Of a stretch of DNA of 64,000 nt, positions 36,418 through 43,307 are shown in pieces (position 1 is the stretch's first letter; the number at the start of each line of letters is the position of its first letter). Source of the DNA: Sphingomicrobium aestuariivivum (GTDB lineage: Bacteria > Pseudomonadota > Alphaproteobacteria > Sphingomonadales > Sphingomonadaceae). A program made the translations under genes and the position numbers. Below the pieces are notes generated by a model, which was given only the letters and a program-made list of their open reading frames with translations, did no database searches and had not been told where the DNA came from. The stretch covers positions 620,001-684,000 of the forward strand of contig NZ_CP102629.1 of assembly GCF_024721585.1 (NCBI RefSeq), in the 5' to 3' direction.

Positions 36418-37096
36418 CGCCCAGATCGCCTTCGCCGAGACGCTTGCGGGCGGCCCCGCGCGGCTCCCCGCCGACCTGCTCGTCGGCCCGCGTGCCGCCC
36501 AGCTGCGCGGCCTTCGCGCCTACGCCAACACGATCAGCCATGCGCGCTACAAGGCGCTGGAGGAGACCTTCCCCCGCACCCGTGCCGCCATGGGCGACGA
36601 GGCATTCCACGCCGCCGCCACCGCTTTTCTCGACACGCCGTCGCCGCATCGCCGCCCGATCCGTTTGATCGGCGACACTTTCGCCGACAGCCTCGCCGCC
36701 CCTGCGCACCGCGACCTCGCCACCGTCGAGTGGCTGCTCCTCGAAGCGCATGGCGCTGCCGAGGCGCCCGCCGTCACCCTTGCCGGCATCGCCGGCCTCA
36801 CCCCCTCGGCGCTTCTCGCCGCACGGGTGATGCGCCACCCGGCCACCTGCCTCGCGGTGCTCGAAGCGCCCGCCGCCTTCCGCTGGGATGGCGCGCAAGG
36901 CGGTAGCGACGGCTTTGTCCTCCTCACCCGCCCCGAAGCGCAGCGACAGGTCCGACAGGTAAACGCCGCCATCGCCGCACTCGTGGCCGCGCTCGATGCC
37001 CCCATCGCCTTCGCCGACCTGCTCGAGAGCGACGCCGACGCCGTCACCGCGCTTGTCGAAGCGGGCGCCCTCACCCCTGCCCCGGAGTTCCTCTGA
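36407..37096 (+). CDS. DUF2063 family partner of the MNIO enzyme (BufC/HvfC-like)
   Basis: 229 residues from the ATG at 36407. The N-terminal domain has the DUF2063 pattern: QIAFAETLAGG, then RAAQLRGLRAYANTISHARYKALEETFPRTRAAMGDEAFH. The C-terminal domain is more variable. By analogy with MbnC it should hold the precursor leader and present the Cys residues to the iron enzyme. It overlaps bufB by 11 bp and doxX by 1 bp. Confidence 0.9.
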   Translation: MRPDAQIAFAETLAGGPARLPADLLVGPRAAQLRGLRAYANTISHARYKALEETFPRTRAAMGDEAFHAAATAFLDTPSPHRRPIRLIGDTFADSLAAPAHRDLATVEWLLLEAHGAAEAPAVTLAGIAGLTPSALLAARVMRHPATCLAVLEAPAAFRWDGAQGGSDGFVLLTRPEAQRQVRQVNAAIAALVAALDAPIAFADLLESDADAVTALVEAGALTPAPEFL

Positions 37097-37539
37097 TGAA
37101 GCTGTTCGACACTTTCCGAGCCCTGACCGACAAGCCGGTCGTCACCGACCTCGTCCTCCTCTTCACCCGCATCGGGCTGGGCGCCATCTTCTGGCAGTCG
37201 GGACGCACCAAGATCGAGGAAGGCAGCCTGTTCGAGATCAGCGACACCACCTTCTTCCTCTTCGCCGAGGAATATGCGGGCGTCCCCCTCCTCGCGCCAG
37301 CGACGGCGGCCGTCCTCGCCACCGTCGCCGAGCACCTCCTCCCGCTCCTCCTCGCCATCGGCCTTGCCACGCGGCTCGCCGCCGCGGGGCTGATCGGCAT
37401 GACGCTGGTCATCCAGCTGTTCGTCTATCCGCAGGCCTGGTGGGTGCCGCACATGGGCTGGGTCGCGCTGGGGCTCGTCCTCCTGACGCAGGGGCCGGGG
37501 CGCATCAGCGCGGATAAACTGCTAGGCAGGCGGACATGA
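37096..37539 (+). CDS. DoxX family membrane protein
   Basis: 147 residues with four hydrophobic segments and the DoxX core LFTRIGLGAIFWQSGRTKIEEG near the start and ATVAEHLLPLLLAIGLATRLAA in the middle. DoxX-like proteins are found in many DUF2282/DUF692/DUF2063 loci; a role in quinone or thiol redox at the inner membrane is suspected but not shown. Translationally coupled to bufC (TGATG) and to the sigma factor gene (4-bp overlap). Confidence 0.88.
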   Translation: MKLFDTFRALTDKPVVTDLVLLFTRIGLGAIFWQSGRTKIEEGSLFEISDTTFFLFAEEYAGVPLLAPATAAVLATVAEHLLPLLLAIGLATRLAAAGLIGMTLVIQLFVYPQAWWVPHMGWVALGLVLLTQGPGRISADKLLGRRT

Positions 37540-38063
37540 CGCGGCTCGGCGACCAGGACATGCGCACGCTGATGCGCGCGGCCCAAGGCGGCGACAAGGC
37601 CGCCTATCGCACCGCGCTAGGCGCGCTGTCCGACTGGCTCCACGCCTATTTCGCCCGCCGCATCGCCCCCGCGCAGGTCGACGACCTCGTCCAGGAAACG
37701 CTCGTCTCGATCCATGTGAAGCGCGCCAGTTACGACCCCGACCGCCCCTTCTATCCGTGGGCTGCCGCGATCGCGCGCTTCCGCTGGATCGATGCGCTGC
37801 GCAAGATCACGCGGCAGGCCGAGACCGAACTCGAGATCGACCCGCCCGTGCCCTCCGCCGAGGAACCCGTGCTCGCCCGCCTCAGCCTCGACCAGCTCAT
37901 CGGCCACCTGCCGCAGAAACAGGCCCAGCCCATCACCCTCACCAAGGTCGAGGGGCGCACCATCGCCGAGACCGCCGCCATCACCGGCCAGAGCGAAAGC
38001 GCGGTCAAGGTCAACATCCATCGCGGCCTGAAGAAGCTCGCCGCCCTCGTCGAAAGCGAATGA
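37536..38063 (+). CDS. ECF RNA polymerase sigma factor (SigF-like)
   Basis: 175 residues. Region 2 is visible as ARRIAPAQVDDLVQETLVSIHVKRASYDPDRPFYPWAAAIARFRWIDALRK. Region 4 ends in EGRTIAETAAITGQSESAVKVNIHRGLKKLA. Context (DUF1109 anti-sigma immediately after, bufferin genes before) places it with the Caulobacter SigF group, which responds to heavy-metal or oxidative stress. The upstream GTAACC-N16-CGAA motif suggests it drives its own operon. It overlaps nrsF by 4 bp. Confidence 0.92.
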   Translation: MTRLGDQDMRTLMRAAQGGDKAAYRTALGALSDWLHAYFARRIAPAQVDDLVQETLVSIHVKRASYDPDRPFYPWAAAIARFRWIDALRKITRQAETELEIDPPVPSAEEPVLARLSLDQLIGHLPQKQAQPITLTKVEGRTIAETAAITGQSESAVKVNIHRGLKKLAALVESE

Positions 38064-38695
38064 ACATGCGTACCGAAGATCTCCTCGACCGGCTGAGCCA
38101 CGAGGCCGCCCCCGTCCGCCCCGTCTCGATCGGCCGCGCGCGCCTCGGCCTTGCGCTCGTGGCGCTGGCCACCGTGGCGCTCGTCCTCGCCCTGTGGAGC
38201 CCCCGCCCGCAGCTCATGGACGGCAGCGCCGATGCCATGACGCTGGTGCTCGCCGCGCTCTTCGCGCTGCTGGCGGGCGCGGCGGGCGTGACCGCCACGC
38301 GGCTCGCCCGCCCAGCCGTCGGCGCAGCGCCCGGCGGCGGGCTCTGGGTCTTTGCCGCCATCCTCGTCTTCCCCGCCATCGCGCTGGTCCAGCAAATGCT
38401 CGGCCATGGCGATACCGACCAAGTCGCGCTCGGGATGTCCTGCCTTGCAACCGGCACGGCGATGAGCCTCTTCACCGCGCTCTTCCTCACGCTCCACCTG
38501 CGCCGTGGCGCGCCGGTGCTGCCGCAGCGGGCGGGCCTCGTCGCGGGACTGTCGGCGGGCGCGGTGGGCGCGCTGGCCATCACGCTCGAATGCGACGGCA
38601 CCACCTTCGCGCATCTCGCCTTCTGGCATGTCGCCATCCTTGCCGCCTGGGCCGCGATCGGCCGCTTCGGCATCGCGCGCCTCATTCGCTGGTAA
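38060..38695 (+). CDS. DUF1109/NrsF family transmembrane anti-sigma factor
   Basis: 211 residues with about six hydrophobic helices and an N-terminal cytoplasmic segment (MNMRTEDLLDRLSHEAAPV) that starts like other NrsF proteins. Only two Cys occur, C128 (GMSCLATG) and C178 (LECDGTT), both at the ends of helices, matching the two conserved Cys that NrsF needs to sense metals in Caulobacter, as I recall. It should hold the upstream sigma factor at the membrane until its thiols are modified. Confidence 0.9.
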   Translation: MNMRTEDLLDRLSHEAAPVRPVSIGRARLGLALVALATVALVLALWSPRPQLMDGSADAMTLVLAALFALLAGAAGVTATRLARPAVGAAPGGGLWVFAAILVFPAIALVQQMLGHGDTDQVALGMSCLATGTAMSLFTALFLTLHLRRGAPVLPQRAGLVAGLSAGAVGALAITLECDGTTFAHLAFWHVAILAAWAAIGRFGIARLIRW

Positions 38696-38749
38696 ACACT
38701 TGAACGGTCCGCCCCCCTCGGCTAGGCGCGGGGAACCGGCCGGCAAAAG

Positions 38750-38826
38750 GCACCCATAGCTCAGCTGGATAGAGCGCTGCCCTCCGAAGGCAGAGGCCAG
38801 AGGTTCGAATCCTCTTGGGTGCGCCA
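38750..38826 (+). tRNA. tRNA-Arg (anticodon CCG)
   Basis: A complete cloverleaf with encoded CCA. Acceptor GCACCCA (38750-38756) pairs with TGGGTGC (38816-38822), discriminator G at 38823. Anticodon stem CTGCC/GGCAG encloses loop CTCCGAA with anticodon CCG at 38784-38786, reading CGG. The T-loop TTCGAAT is canonical. Confidence 0.96.
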
Positions 38827-38931
38827 GCCGCGGCATCGCCAAGGTCCCTCCGGGACCGGATTCGCGCCGCGACCCAACCCCCGAAAGCGCCTTTAAACGG
38901 TTAAACCGGCATCAAGTTCCGGATTTCCGCC

Positions 38932-38958
38932 ACTGTCATAAAAAATTTGCAACTGTCA
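38932..38958 (+). promoter_or_regulatory. Direct repeats ACTGTCA spaced 20 bp
   Basis: ACTGTCA at 38932-38938 and again at 38952-38958, start-to-start 20 bp, close to two helical turns. They lie 27 bp upstream of the possible -35 box of the TonB receptor promoter and could be an activator site. Confidence 0.4.
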
Positions 38959-38984
38959 CATTTTGGCAGGTGGCACCCAAGCCA

Positions 38985-39015
38985 TTGAAATTGCTTGATT
39001 TATTTATGGCATAAT
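38985..39015 (+). promoter_or_regulatory. Possible promoter of the TonB-dependent receptor gene
   Basis: TTGAAA (38985-38990) and CATAAT (39010-39015) with a 19-bp spacer, longer than ideal. It is the best -35/-10 pair in the AT-rich stretch. The predicted leader is about 125 nt. Confidence 0.35.
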
Positions 39016-39149
39016 CATGGCATCCCGCCTCGGGACGCGCCCGCGCGGAATCAGGCCTTTTTCTTGTAACAATTCATCGGTTAAGGGCGCCCTGCACCTC
39101 TTCCGGGGTCACTCGCAATCTTTCAAAACCCTTCAGGGAATTCAACGCA

Positions 39150-41753
39150 ATGAAAAAGATGCTTCTGTGCAGCAGCGCCCTCGTGGCCGTTGCCCTCCCG
39201 GGTGTCGCCAGCGCGCAGTCGACCGGCTCGGTCGACTTCGACGATGACGCGATCGTCATCACCGGCACCGCCGAAACCGACGTCGGTGGCGTCGAGATCC
39301 CCGACACGCCGAAGGCCAAGCAGGTCATCGATGACGAGCTGATCCAGAAGCAGCGTCCGGGTCAGACGATCAACGACATCGTCAACCTCGTCCCCGGCGT
39401 CTCGTTCCAGAACAACGACCCCTGGGGTTCGTCGGGCGGTGGCTTCACCATCCGCGGCTTCACCTCGGACCGCATCTCGCAGACCCTCGACGGCATCCCG
39501 CTGAACGATTCGGGCAACTATGCGCTCTACACCAACCAGCAGGTCGACAGCGAAATCCTCGAAGAGGTCAACGTCAACCTCGGCTCGACCGACGTCGACA
39601 GCCCGACCGCTTCGGCCGTCGGCGGCACCATCAACATCCGCACCCGTCGCCCGGGCAAGGAATTCGGTGTCTTCTCGACGCTCAGCTACGGCGACGTCTT
39701 CGCCGACGGCCCCGTCTGGGACCGCAGCTACAAGCGCGTCTTCGGCATGGTCGACACCGGCGACCTGACCGGCAACGGCCTCACCGCCTTCGGTTCGGCC
39801 AGCTACACCACTTACGGTGTTCCGTGGAACGACTACGGTCGCATCCGCAAGCAGCAGTATAACGCCCGCATCCACCAGGACCTCGGTGGCGGCGACTTCA
39901 TCTCGCTGACCGGCCATTACAACCAGAACCGCAACAACTTTGCGGGCTCGGTCCGCTTCAGCGACCTCACCGAAGCGCTCGAGAACGGCGACAAGGAATA
40001 TCGCTTCCGCGCCGACGAAGTCGACGGTGACTGCACCATCCCGGCCCCCGTCGCCGGCGAAGCCGACTTCTACAGCGACCGTTCGGGCTGCGGTGCGGAA
40101 TTCTCGCGTCGTTACAACCCGTCGAACACCGGCAACATCCGTGGTTCGGCGCTGTTCAACCTCACCGACCGCCTGGTCTTCTCGGTCGACCCGAGCTTCC
40201 AGTACGTCAAGGCCAATGGTGGTGGCCCCGAAGGCGTGAACGAAAGCGAATGCTACGTTCGTGCCAACGGCCGCTTCCCCTATTGCGACACGACCGACAA
40301 CGGTAACGACGCGATCACCGGCGTGATCGGTGGCCGTTACTACTTCGGCCGCGATCTCAACGGCGACGGCGACCTGCTCGACGTCGTGGCGGCGAACGAT
40401 CCGAGCCAGACCCGTACCTATCGCTACGCGGTCGTCTCGAACCTCGCCTACGAGATCAACGACGACCATCGCGTCCGTCTCGCCTACACGTTCGACTTCG
40501 CCGACCACCGCCAGACCGGCCAGGTGTCGCTGATGCAGAACGACGGCGAGCCGATCGACGTCTTCTCGGTCAACGAAGCGCTCCTCACGGTCGACGGCTT
40601 CGAGATCAACAAGCGTAACCGTCAGTCCTACGCGATCCTCAACCAGGTCTCGACCGAATATCGCGGTCAGTTCCTGAACGACGACCTCACCGTCGTCGCG
40701 GGTCTGCGTCTGCCGTTCTTCAAGCGCAAGCTCGACAACCGTTGCTACACGACCACGGCCGACGCCGGCCGCGGCTTCGTCGACTGCGTCGGTTTCGATG
40801 CCGGCCAGGACGTCAGCGCCTATGAAGCGGCGAACCCCTACACGATCGATCCGGTGACCGGTGAAGTCACGGGCTTCGCGCCGCCGACCGAGCGTACGCT
40901 GGACTATGACAAGCTGCTGCCGAACGTGGGCTTCACCTACGCCTTCAGCGACTTCTCGGTCTTCGGTAACTACGCCAAGGGTCTTTCGGTCCCCTCGACC
41001 GACACGCTCTACACCGCGCTCTACTATCCGGAAGGCACCGAGCGCGCCGAGCCGACCCCCGAAACCACCGACAGCTTCGACGGTGGCCTGCGTTACCAGA
41101 ACCGCAAGGTCCAGGCGCAGATCGCGGGTTACTTCACCCAGTACAACAACCGTCTCGCGGTCAGCTACGACCCCGAGCTGGACGAATCGGTCACCCGTAA
41201 CCTGGGCCCGGTCGACAAGTACGGCGTGGACGCCTCGGTCGCCTACAACGTGACGCCGAACACGCTGGTCTACGTCTACGGCTCGATCAACGAGTCGGAA
41301 ATCCAGGAAAATGTGCTCGACGGCCGTACCTGCCGCGAGGGCGACCTGACCGATCCGCGTTACTTCTGTGAAGGTGGCCTCGGCGGCACTCGCTTCCTCG
41401 CGACCGCCGGCAAGAACGAAGCCGGTGCCCCGCTGTGGAGCGTCGGTGGCCGTCTGCAGCAGCGCTTCGGCGCGGTCGAGCTCGGCCTCCAGGCCAAGCG
41501 TACCGGCAAGCGTTACGGCAACGACGTGAACACCGTCGAAGTCGATCCCTACACCGTCGTCGATCTCGATGCCCGCATCGACCTCGGCTACGTCGGTAGC
41601 GTGTTCGGCGACGCGGCGCTGCAGTTCAACGTCACCAACCTGTTTGACGAAGGTTACCTCGGCTACGTCAGCCCGGGTCTCGAAAACGAGCCCTTCTTCA
41701 TCCAGATCGGTGCGCCGCGCGCGGCTTCAGCCACGCTGATGCTCGGCTTCTAG
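39150..41753 (+). CDS. TonB-dependent outer-membrane receptor
   Basis: 867 residues. The signal peptide ends near residue 22 (VASAQ). A TonB-box-like DDDAIVITGT precedes the plug domain (about 50-165, QTINDIVNLVPGVSF, FTIRGFTSDRI). A 22-strand-type barrel follows, ending in an aromatic residue (TLMLGF). The codon use favours CGT, GGT and AAC-type codons more than neighbours, as in highly expressed genes. Substrate is unknown; no transporter or sigma/anti-sigma pair is adjacent. It lies alone behind a long leader and is closed by a strong terminator. Confidence 0.93.
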   Translation: MKKMLLCSSALVAVALPGVASAQSTGSVDFDDDAIVITGTAETDVGGVEIPDTPKAKQVIDDELIQKQRPGQTINDIVNLVPGVSFQNNDPWGSSGGGFTIRGFTSDRISQTLDGIPLNDSGNYALYTNQQVDSEILEEVNVNLGSTDVDSPTASAVGGTINIRTRRPGKEFGVFSTLSYGDVFADGPVWDRSYKRVFGMVDTGDLTGNGLTAFGSASYTTYGVPWNDYGRIRKQQYNARIHQDLGGGDFISLTGHYNQNRNNFAGSVRFSDLTEALENGDKEYRFRADEVDGDCTIPAPVAGEADFYSDRSGCGAEFSRRYNPSNTGNIRGSALFNLTDRLVFSVDPSFQYVKANGGGPEGVNESECYVRANGRFPYCDTTDNGNDAITGVIGGRYYFGRDLNGDGDLLDVVAANDPSQTRTYRYAVVSNLAYEINDDHRVRLAYTFDFADHRQTGQVSLMQNDGEPIDVFSVNEALLTVDGFEINKRNRQSYAILNQVSTEYRGQFLNDDLTVVAGLRLPFFKRKLDNRCYTTTADAGRGFVDCVGFDAGQDVSAYEAANPYTIDPVTGEVTGFAPPTERTLDYDKLLPNVGFTYAFSDFSVFGNYAKGLSVPSTDTLYTALYYPEGTERAEPTPETTDSFDGGLRYQNRKVQAQIAGYFTQYNNRLAVSYDPELDESVTRNLGPVDKYGVDASVAYNVTPNTLVYVYGSINESEIQENVLDGRTCREGDLTDPRYFCEGGLGGTRFLATAGKNEAGAPLWSVGGRLQQRFGAVELGLQAKRTGKRYGNDVNTVEVDPYTVVDLDARIDLGYVGSVFGDAALQFNVTNLFDEGYLGYVSPGLENEPFFIQIGAPRAASATLMLGF

Positions 41754-41781
41754 TAAGCCGCATCATCTGCGACAAAAGGGA

Positions 41782-41808
41782 GGGCGGTGCCGCAAGGCGC
41801 CGCCCTTT
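41782..41808 (+). terminator. Terminator of the TonB receptor gene
   Basis: GGGCGGTGCC pairs with GGCGCCGCCC (one G-U pair) around a GCAA tetraloop, followed by TTT. It begins 28 bp after the receptor stop codon. Confidence 0.85.
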
Positions 41809-41844
41809 CCTTATGGGCGCGCAACACGATGCCTCCCCCACCGG

Positions 41845-41911
41845 CGTCATCCCAGCGAAGGCTGGGATCCATGTCCTTGAGAGCAAGGCGCCAGCCTTTG
41901 TTGGGGCGACG
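41845..41911. repeat. Two-arm palindromic intergenic repeat, copy B
   Basis: Arm 1 (CGTCATCCCAGC-GAAG-GCTGGGATCCATG) is intact; arm 2 (GCCAGCC-TTTG-TTGGGGCGACG) is degenerate. It lies between two terminators in the gap of the convergent receptor and E2 genes. Confidence 0.85.
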
Positions 41912-41934
41912 AGGAAGGCTTGCACGCCAAAGAA

Positions 41935-41967
41935 AAGGGCGCCCTACCAAGCCGGCAGGGCGCCCTT
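41935..41967. terminator. Bidirectional terminator between the TonB receptor and the 2-oxoacid dehydrogenase operon
   Basis: AAGGGCGCCCT (41935-41945) pairs exactly with AGGGCGCCCTT (41957-41967). T-rich tails occur on both strands: CGCTGTTTTC on plus and TTCTTTGG on minus. Confidence 0.85.
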
Positions 41968-41988
41968 CGCTGTTTTCATGATGATGCC

Positions 41989-43191
41989 TCAGGCGGCGGG
42001 CCAGCCCTCGAGGATCTCGACGAAGCGCGAGAGCCACGCATTGGTCTGGTGCCCGTCGACGACGCGGTGGTCGATGGTCAGCGTGACATAGGCCATCGGG
42101 CGGATGACCATGACGTCCTGCCCGTCGAGCTCGCGCACGACGACGCGCTTCTCAAGCTTGCCGACGCCGAGGATCGCCGCCTGCCCCTGGTGCAGGATGA
42201 TCGGCGAGGCGAGCAAGCTGCCCGACACGCCATGGTTGGAGATGGTGAAGCTCCCGCCCGACACATCCTTGCGGTCGAGCTTGCCGTCACGCGCCCGCGC
42301 GGTCAGATCGCCGAGCTGCCTGCCGATCCCCTCGAGGCTGGAGCCGCCGCAATCGCGCACGACGGGGACGACAAGGCCCTTGTCGCCGAGCGCGGTGCCG
42401 ACACCCACGTCGATGCTGTCCGAGATGGCGATGCGATCCTCTTCCCAGCGCCCGTTGATCGCGGGGGCGACCGCCATCGCTTCGGCGGCGGCCTTCACGA
42501 TATAGGCGGTGTAGCTGAGCTTGACGCCCTTCGCCTTCATCGCCGCCTTGTGCGCCGCGATGGCCGAGAAATCGGCTTCGAACAGCGCGGTCACATGCGG
42601 CGCGTCGGTGACGGCGCGGACCATATTCTCGGCAATGGTGCGGCGCATCCGGTCGTGCGGGATGTCGGCACTGTCGAAGGCTTCCACGACGCGCGGCTGC
42701 GCGGTCTTGGGCGCGCCGACATGACTGACTGTCGCGCTCGCCACCGCCTTGTCCACATCCTCGAGCGTCACGCGCCCGTCGCGGCCGGTGCCGGTGATGT
42801 GGGCGGGGTCGATGTCATGCTGGAGGACCGCGCGCTTGACCGCGGGCGACAGGCGCGTCTCGCGCAGCACCTCGGCCTTCGCCGTCGCCTTGGGCGCGGG
42901 CGCTTGCGGCCTGGGGGTGTCGTCCGCCACGGGCTGGACGACCGTGTCGCTCGCCTCGCCCGCCGGATCGATCCGCGCGAGCAGCGCGCCGGGCTCGGCC
43001 TCGGCATCGCTGTCGAGGAGGATCTCGACCAGCACGCCGCTGGTGGGCGCGGGCACTTCCTGCGTCACCTTGTCGGTCTCGAGCTCGACCAGCGGGTCAT
43101 TTTCCTCGACCCGCTCGCCCACGGCCTTCAGCCAGCCGCGCACGACCGCCTTGGTGCCTTCCTGCTCCTCGGGAACCAGCACGTCGATCAT
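41989..43191 (-). CDS. 2-oxo acid dehydrogenase E2 component (dihydrolipoyl acyltransferase)
   Basis: 400 residues. One lipoyl domain (1-75) with lipoyl-lysine K41 in ELETDKV, a linker, an E1/E3-binding domain (about 115-150, LSPAVKRAVLQHDIDPAHITGTGRDGRVT), and a catalytic acyltransferase domain with H375 in TIDHRVVDG. It hands the acyl group from lipoamide to CoA. Its E1 is the fused gene upstream; that pairing and the aminotransferase suggest branched-chain or aromatic 2-oxoacids rather than 2-oxoglutarate. No E3 is in the window. It is last gene of the paaBCE-AAT-E1-E2 unit. Confidence 0.9.
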   Translation of the reverse strand: MIDVLVPEEQEGTKAVVRGWLKAVGERVEENDPLVELETDKVTQEVPAPTSGVLVEILLDSDAEAEPGALLARIDPAGEASDTVVQPVADDTPRPQAPAPKATAKAEVLRETRLSPAVKRAVLQHDIDPAHITGTGRDGRVTLEDVDKAVASATVSHVGAPKTAQPRVVEAFDSADIPHDRMRRTIAENMVRAVTDAPHVTALFEADFSAIAAHKAAMKAKGVKLSYTAYIVKAAAEAMAVAPAINGRWEEDRIAISDSIDVGVGTALGDKGLVVPVVRDCGGSSLEGIGRQLGDLTARARDGKLDRKDVSGGSFTISNHGVSGSLLASPIILHQGQAAILGVGKLEKRVVVRELDGQDVMVIRPMAYVTLTIDHRVVDGHQTNAWLSRFVEILEGWPAA

Positions 43192-43207
43192 GACGACACT
43201 CCCTTGT

Positions 43208-43293
43208 CGTCATCCCAGCGAAGGCTGGGATCCATGTCTTCAAATGCAGGGCGCAGCGGCATGGCATGGGCCCCAGCCTGCGCTGGGGCGACG
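43208..43293. repeat. Two-arm palindromic intergenic repeat, copy C (inside an operon)
   Basis: CGTCATCCCAGC-GAAG-GCTGGGATCCATG at 43208-43236 and CATGGGCCCCAGC-CTGC-GCTGGGGCGACG at 43265-43293 face each other. This copy is the only one between two genes of the same direction (E1 then E2), so it may tune the ratio of the two subunits. Confidence 0.88.
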
Positions 43294-43307
43294 GTGGTCT
43301 GCATCGT

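Larger units (their letters stand above)
38827..39149 (+). other. AT-richer regulatory gap before the TonB-dependent receptor
   Basis: 323 bp with no credible gene; a 76-codon frame from 39017 has no ribosome binding site and runs into the receptor gene. A tight hairpin GGTCCC-TCC-GGGACC (38843-38857) follows the tRNA. The middle part (38930-39016) is much richer in A/T than the surrounding DNA and holds two ACTGTCA repeats and a possible promoter. The rest is a leader of about 130 nt. Confidence 0.7.

Noticed and set aside
37536-38695. The sigma/anti-sigma pair as a FecI/FecR system for the TonB receptor at 39150
   Set aside because: The anti-sigma is a multi-pass DUF1109/NrsF protein, not FecR-like. 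The sigma is coupled to the bufferin genes, and a tRNA gene and a separate promoter region lie before the receptor.
39017-39247. A 76-codon frame upstream of the TonB receptor
   Set aside because: No ribosome binding site, odd composition, and it overlaps the receptor start by about 100 bp.
39123-40508. A 461-codon open frame on the minus strand
   Set aside because: Antisense to the TonB receptor; Val/Asp/Glu-rich repetitive composition typical of a shadow frame.
41750-42037. Small frames on both strands in the receptor/E2 gap
   Set aside because: They are made mostly of the palindromic repeat and two terminators, which give chance open frames.
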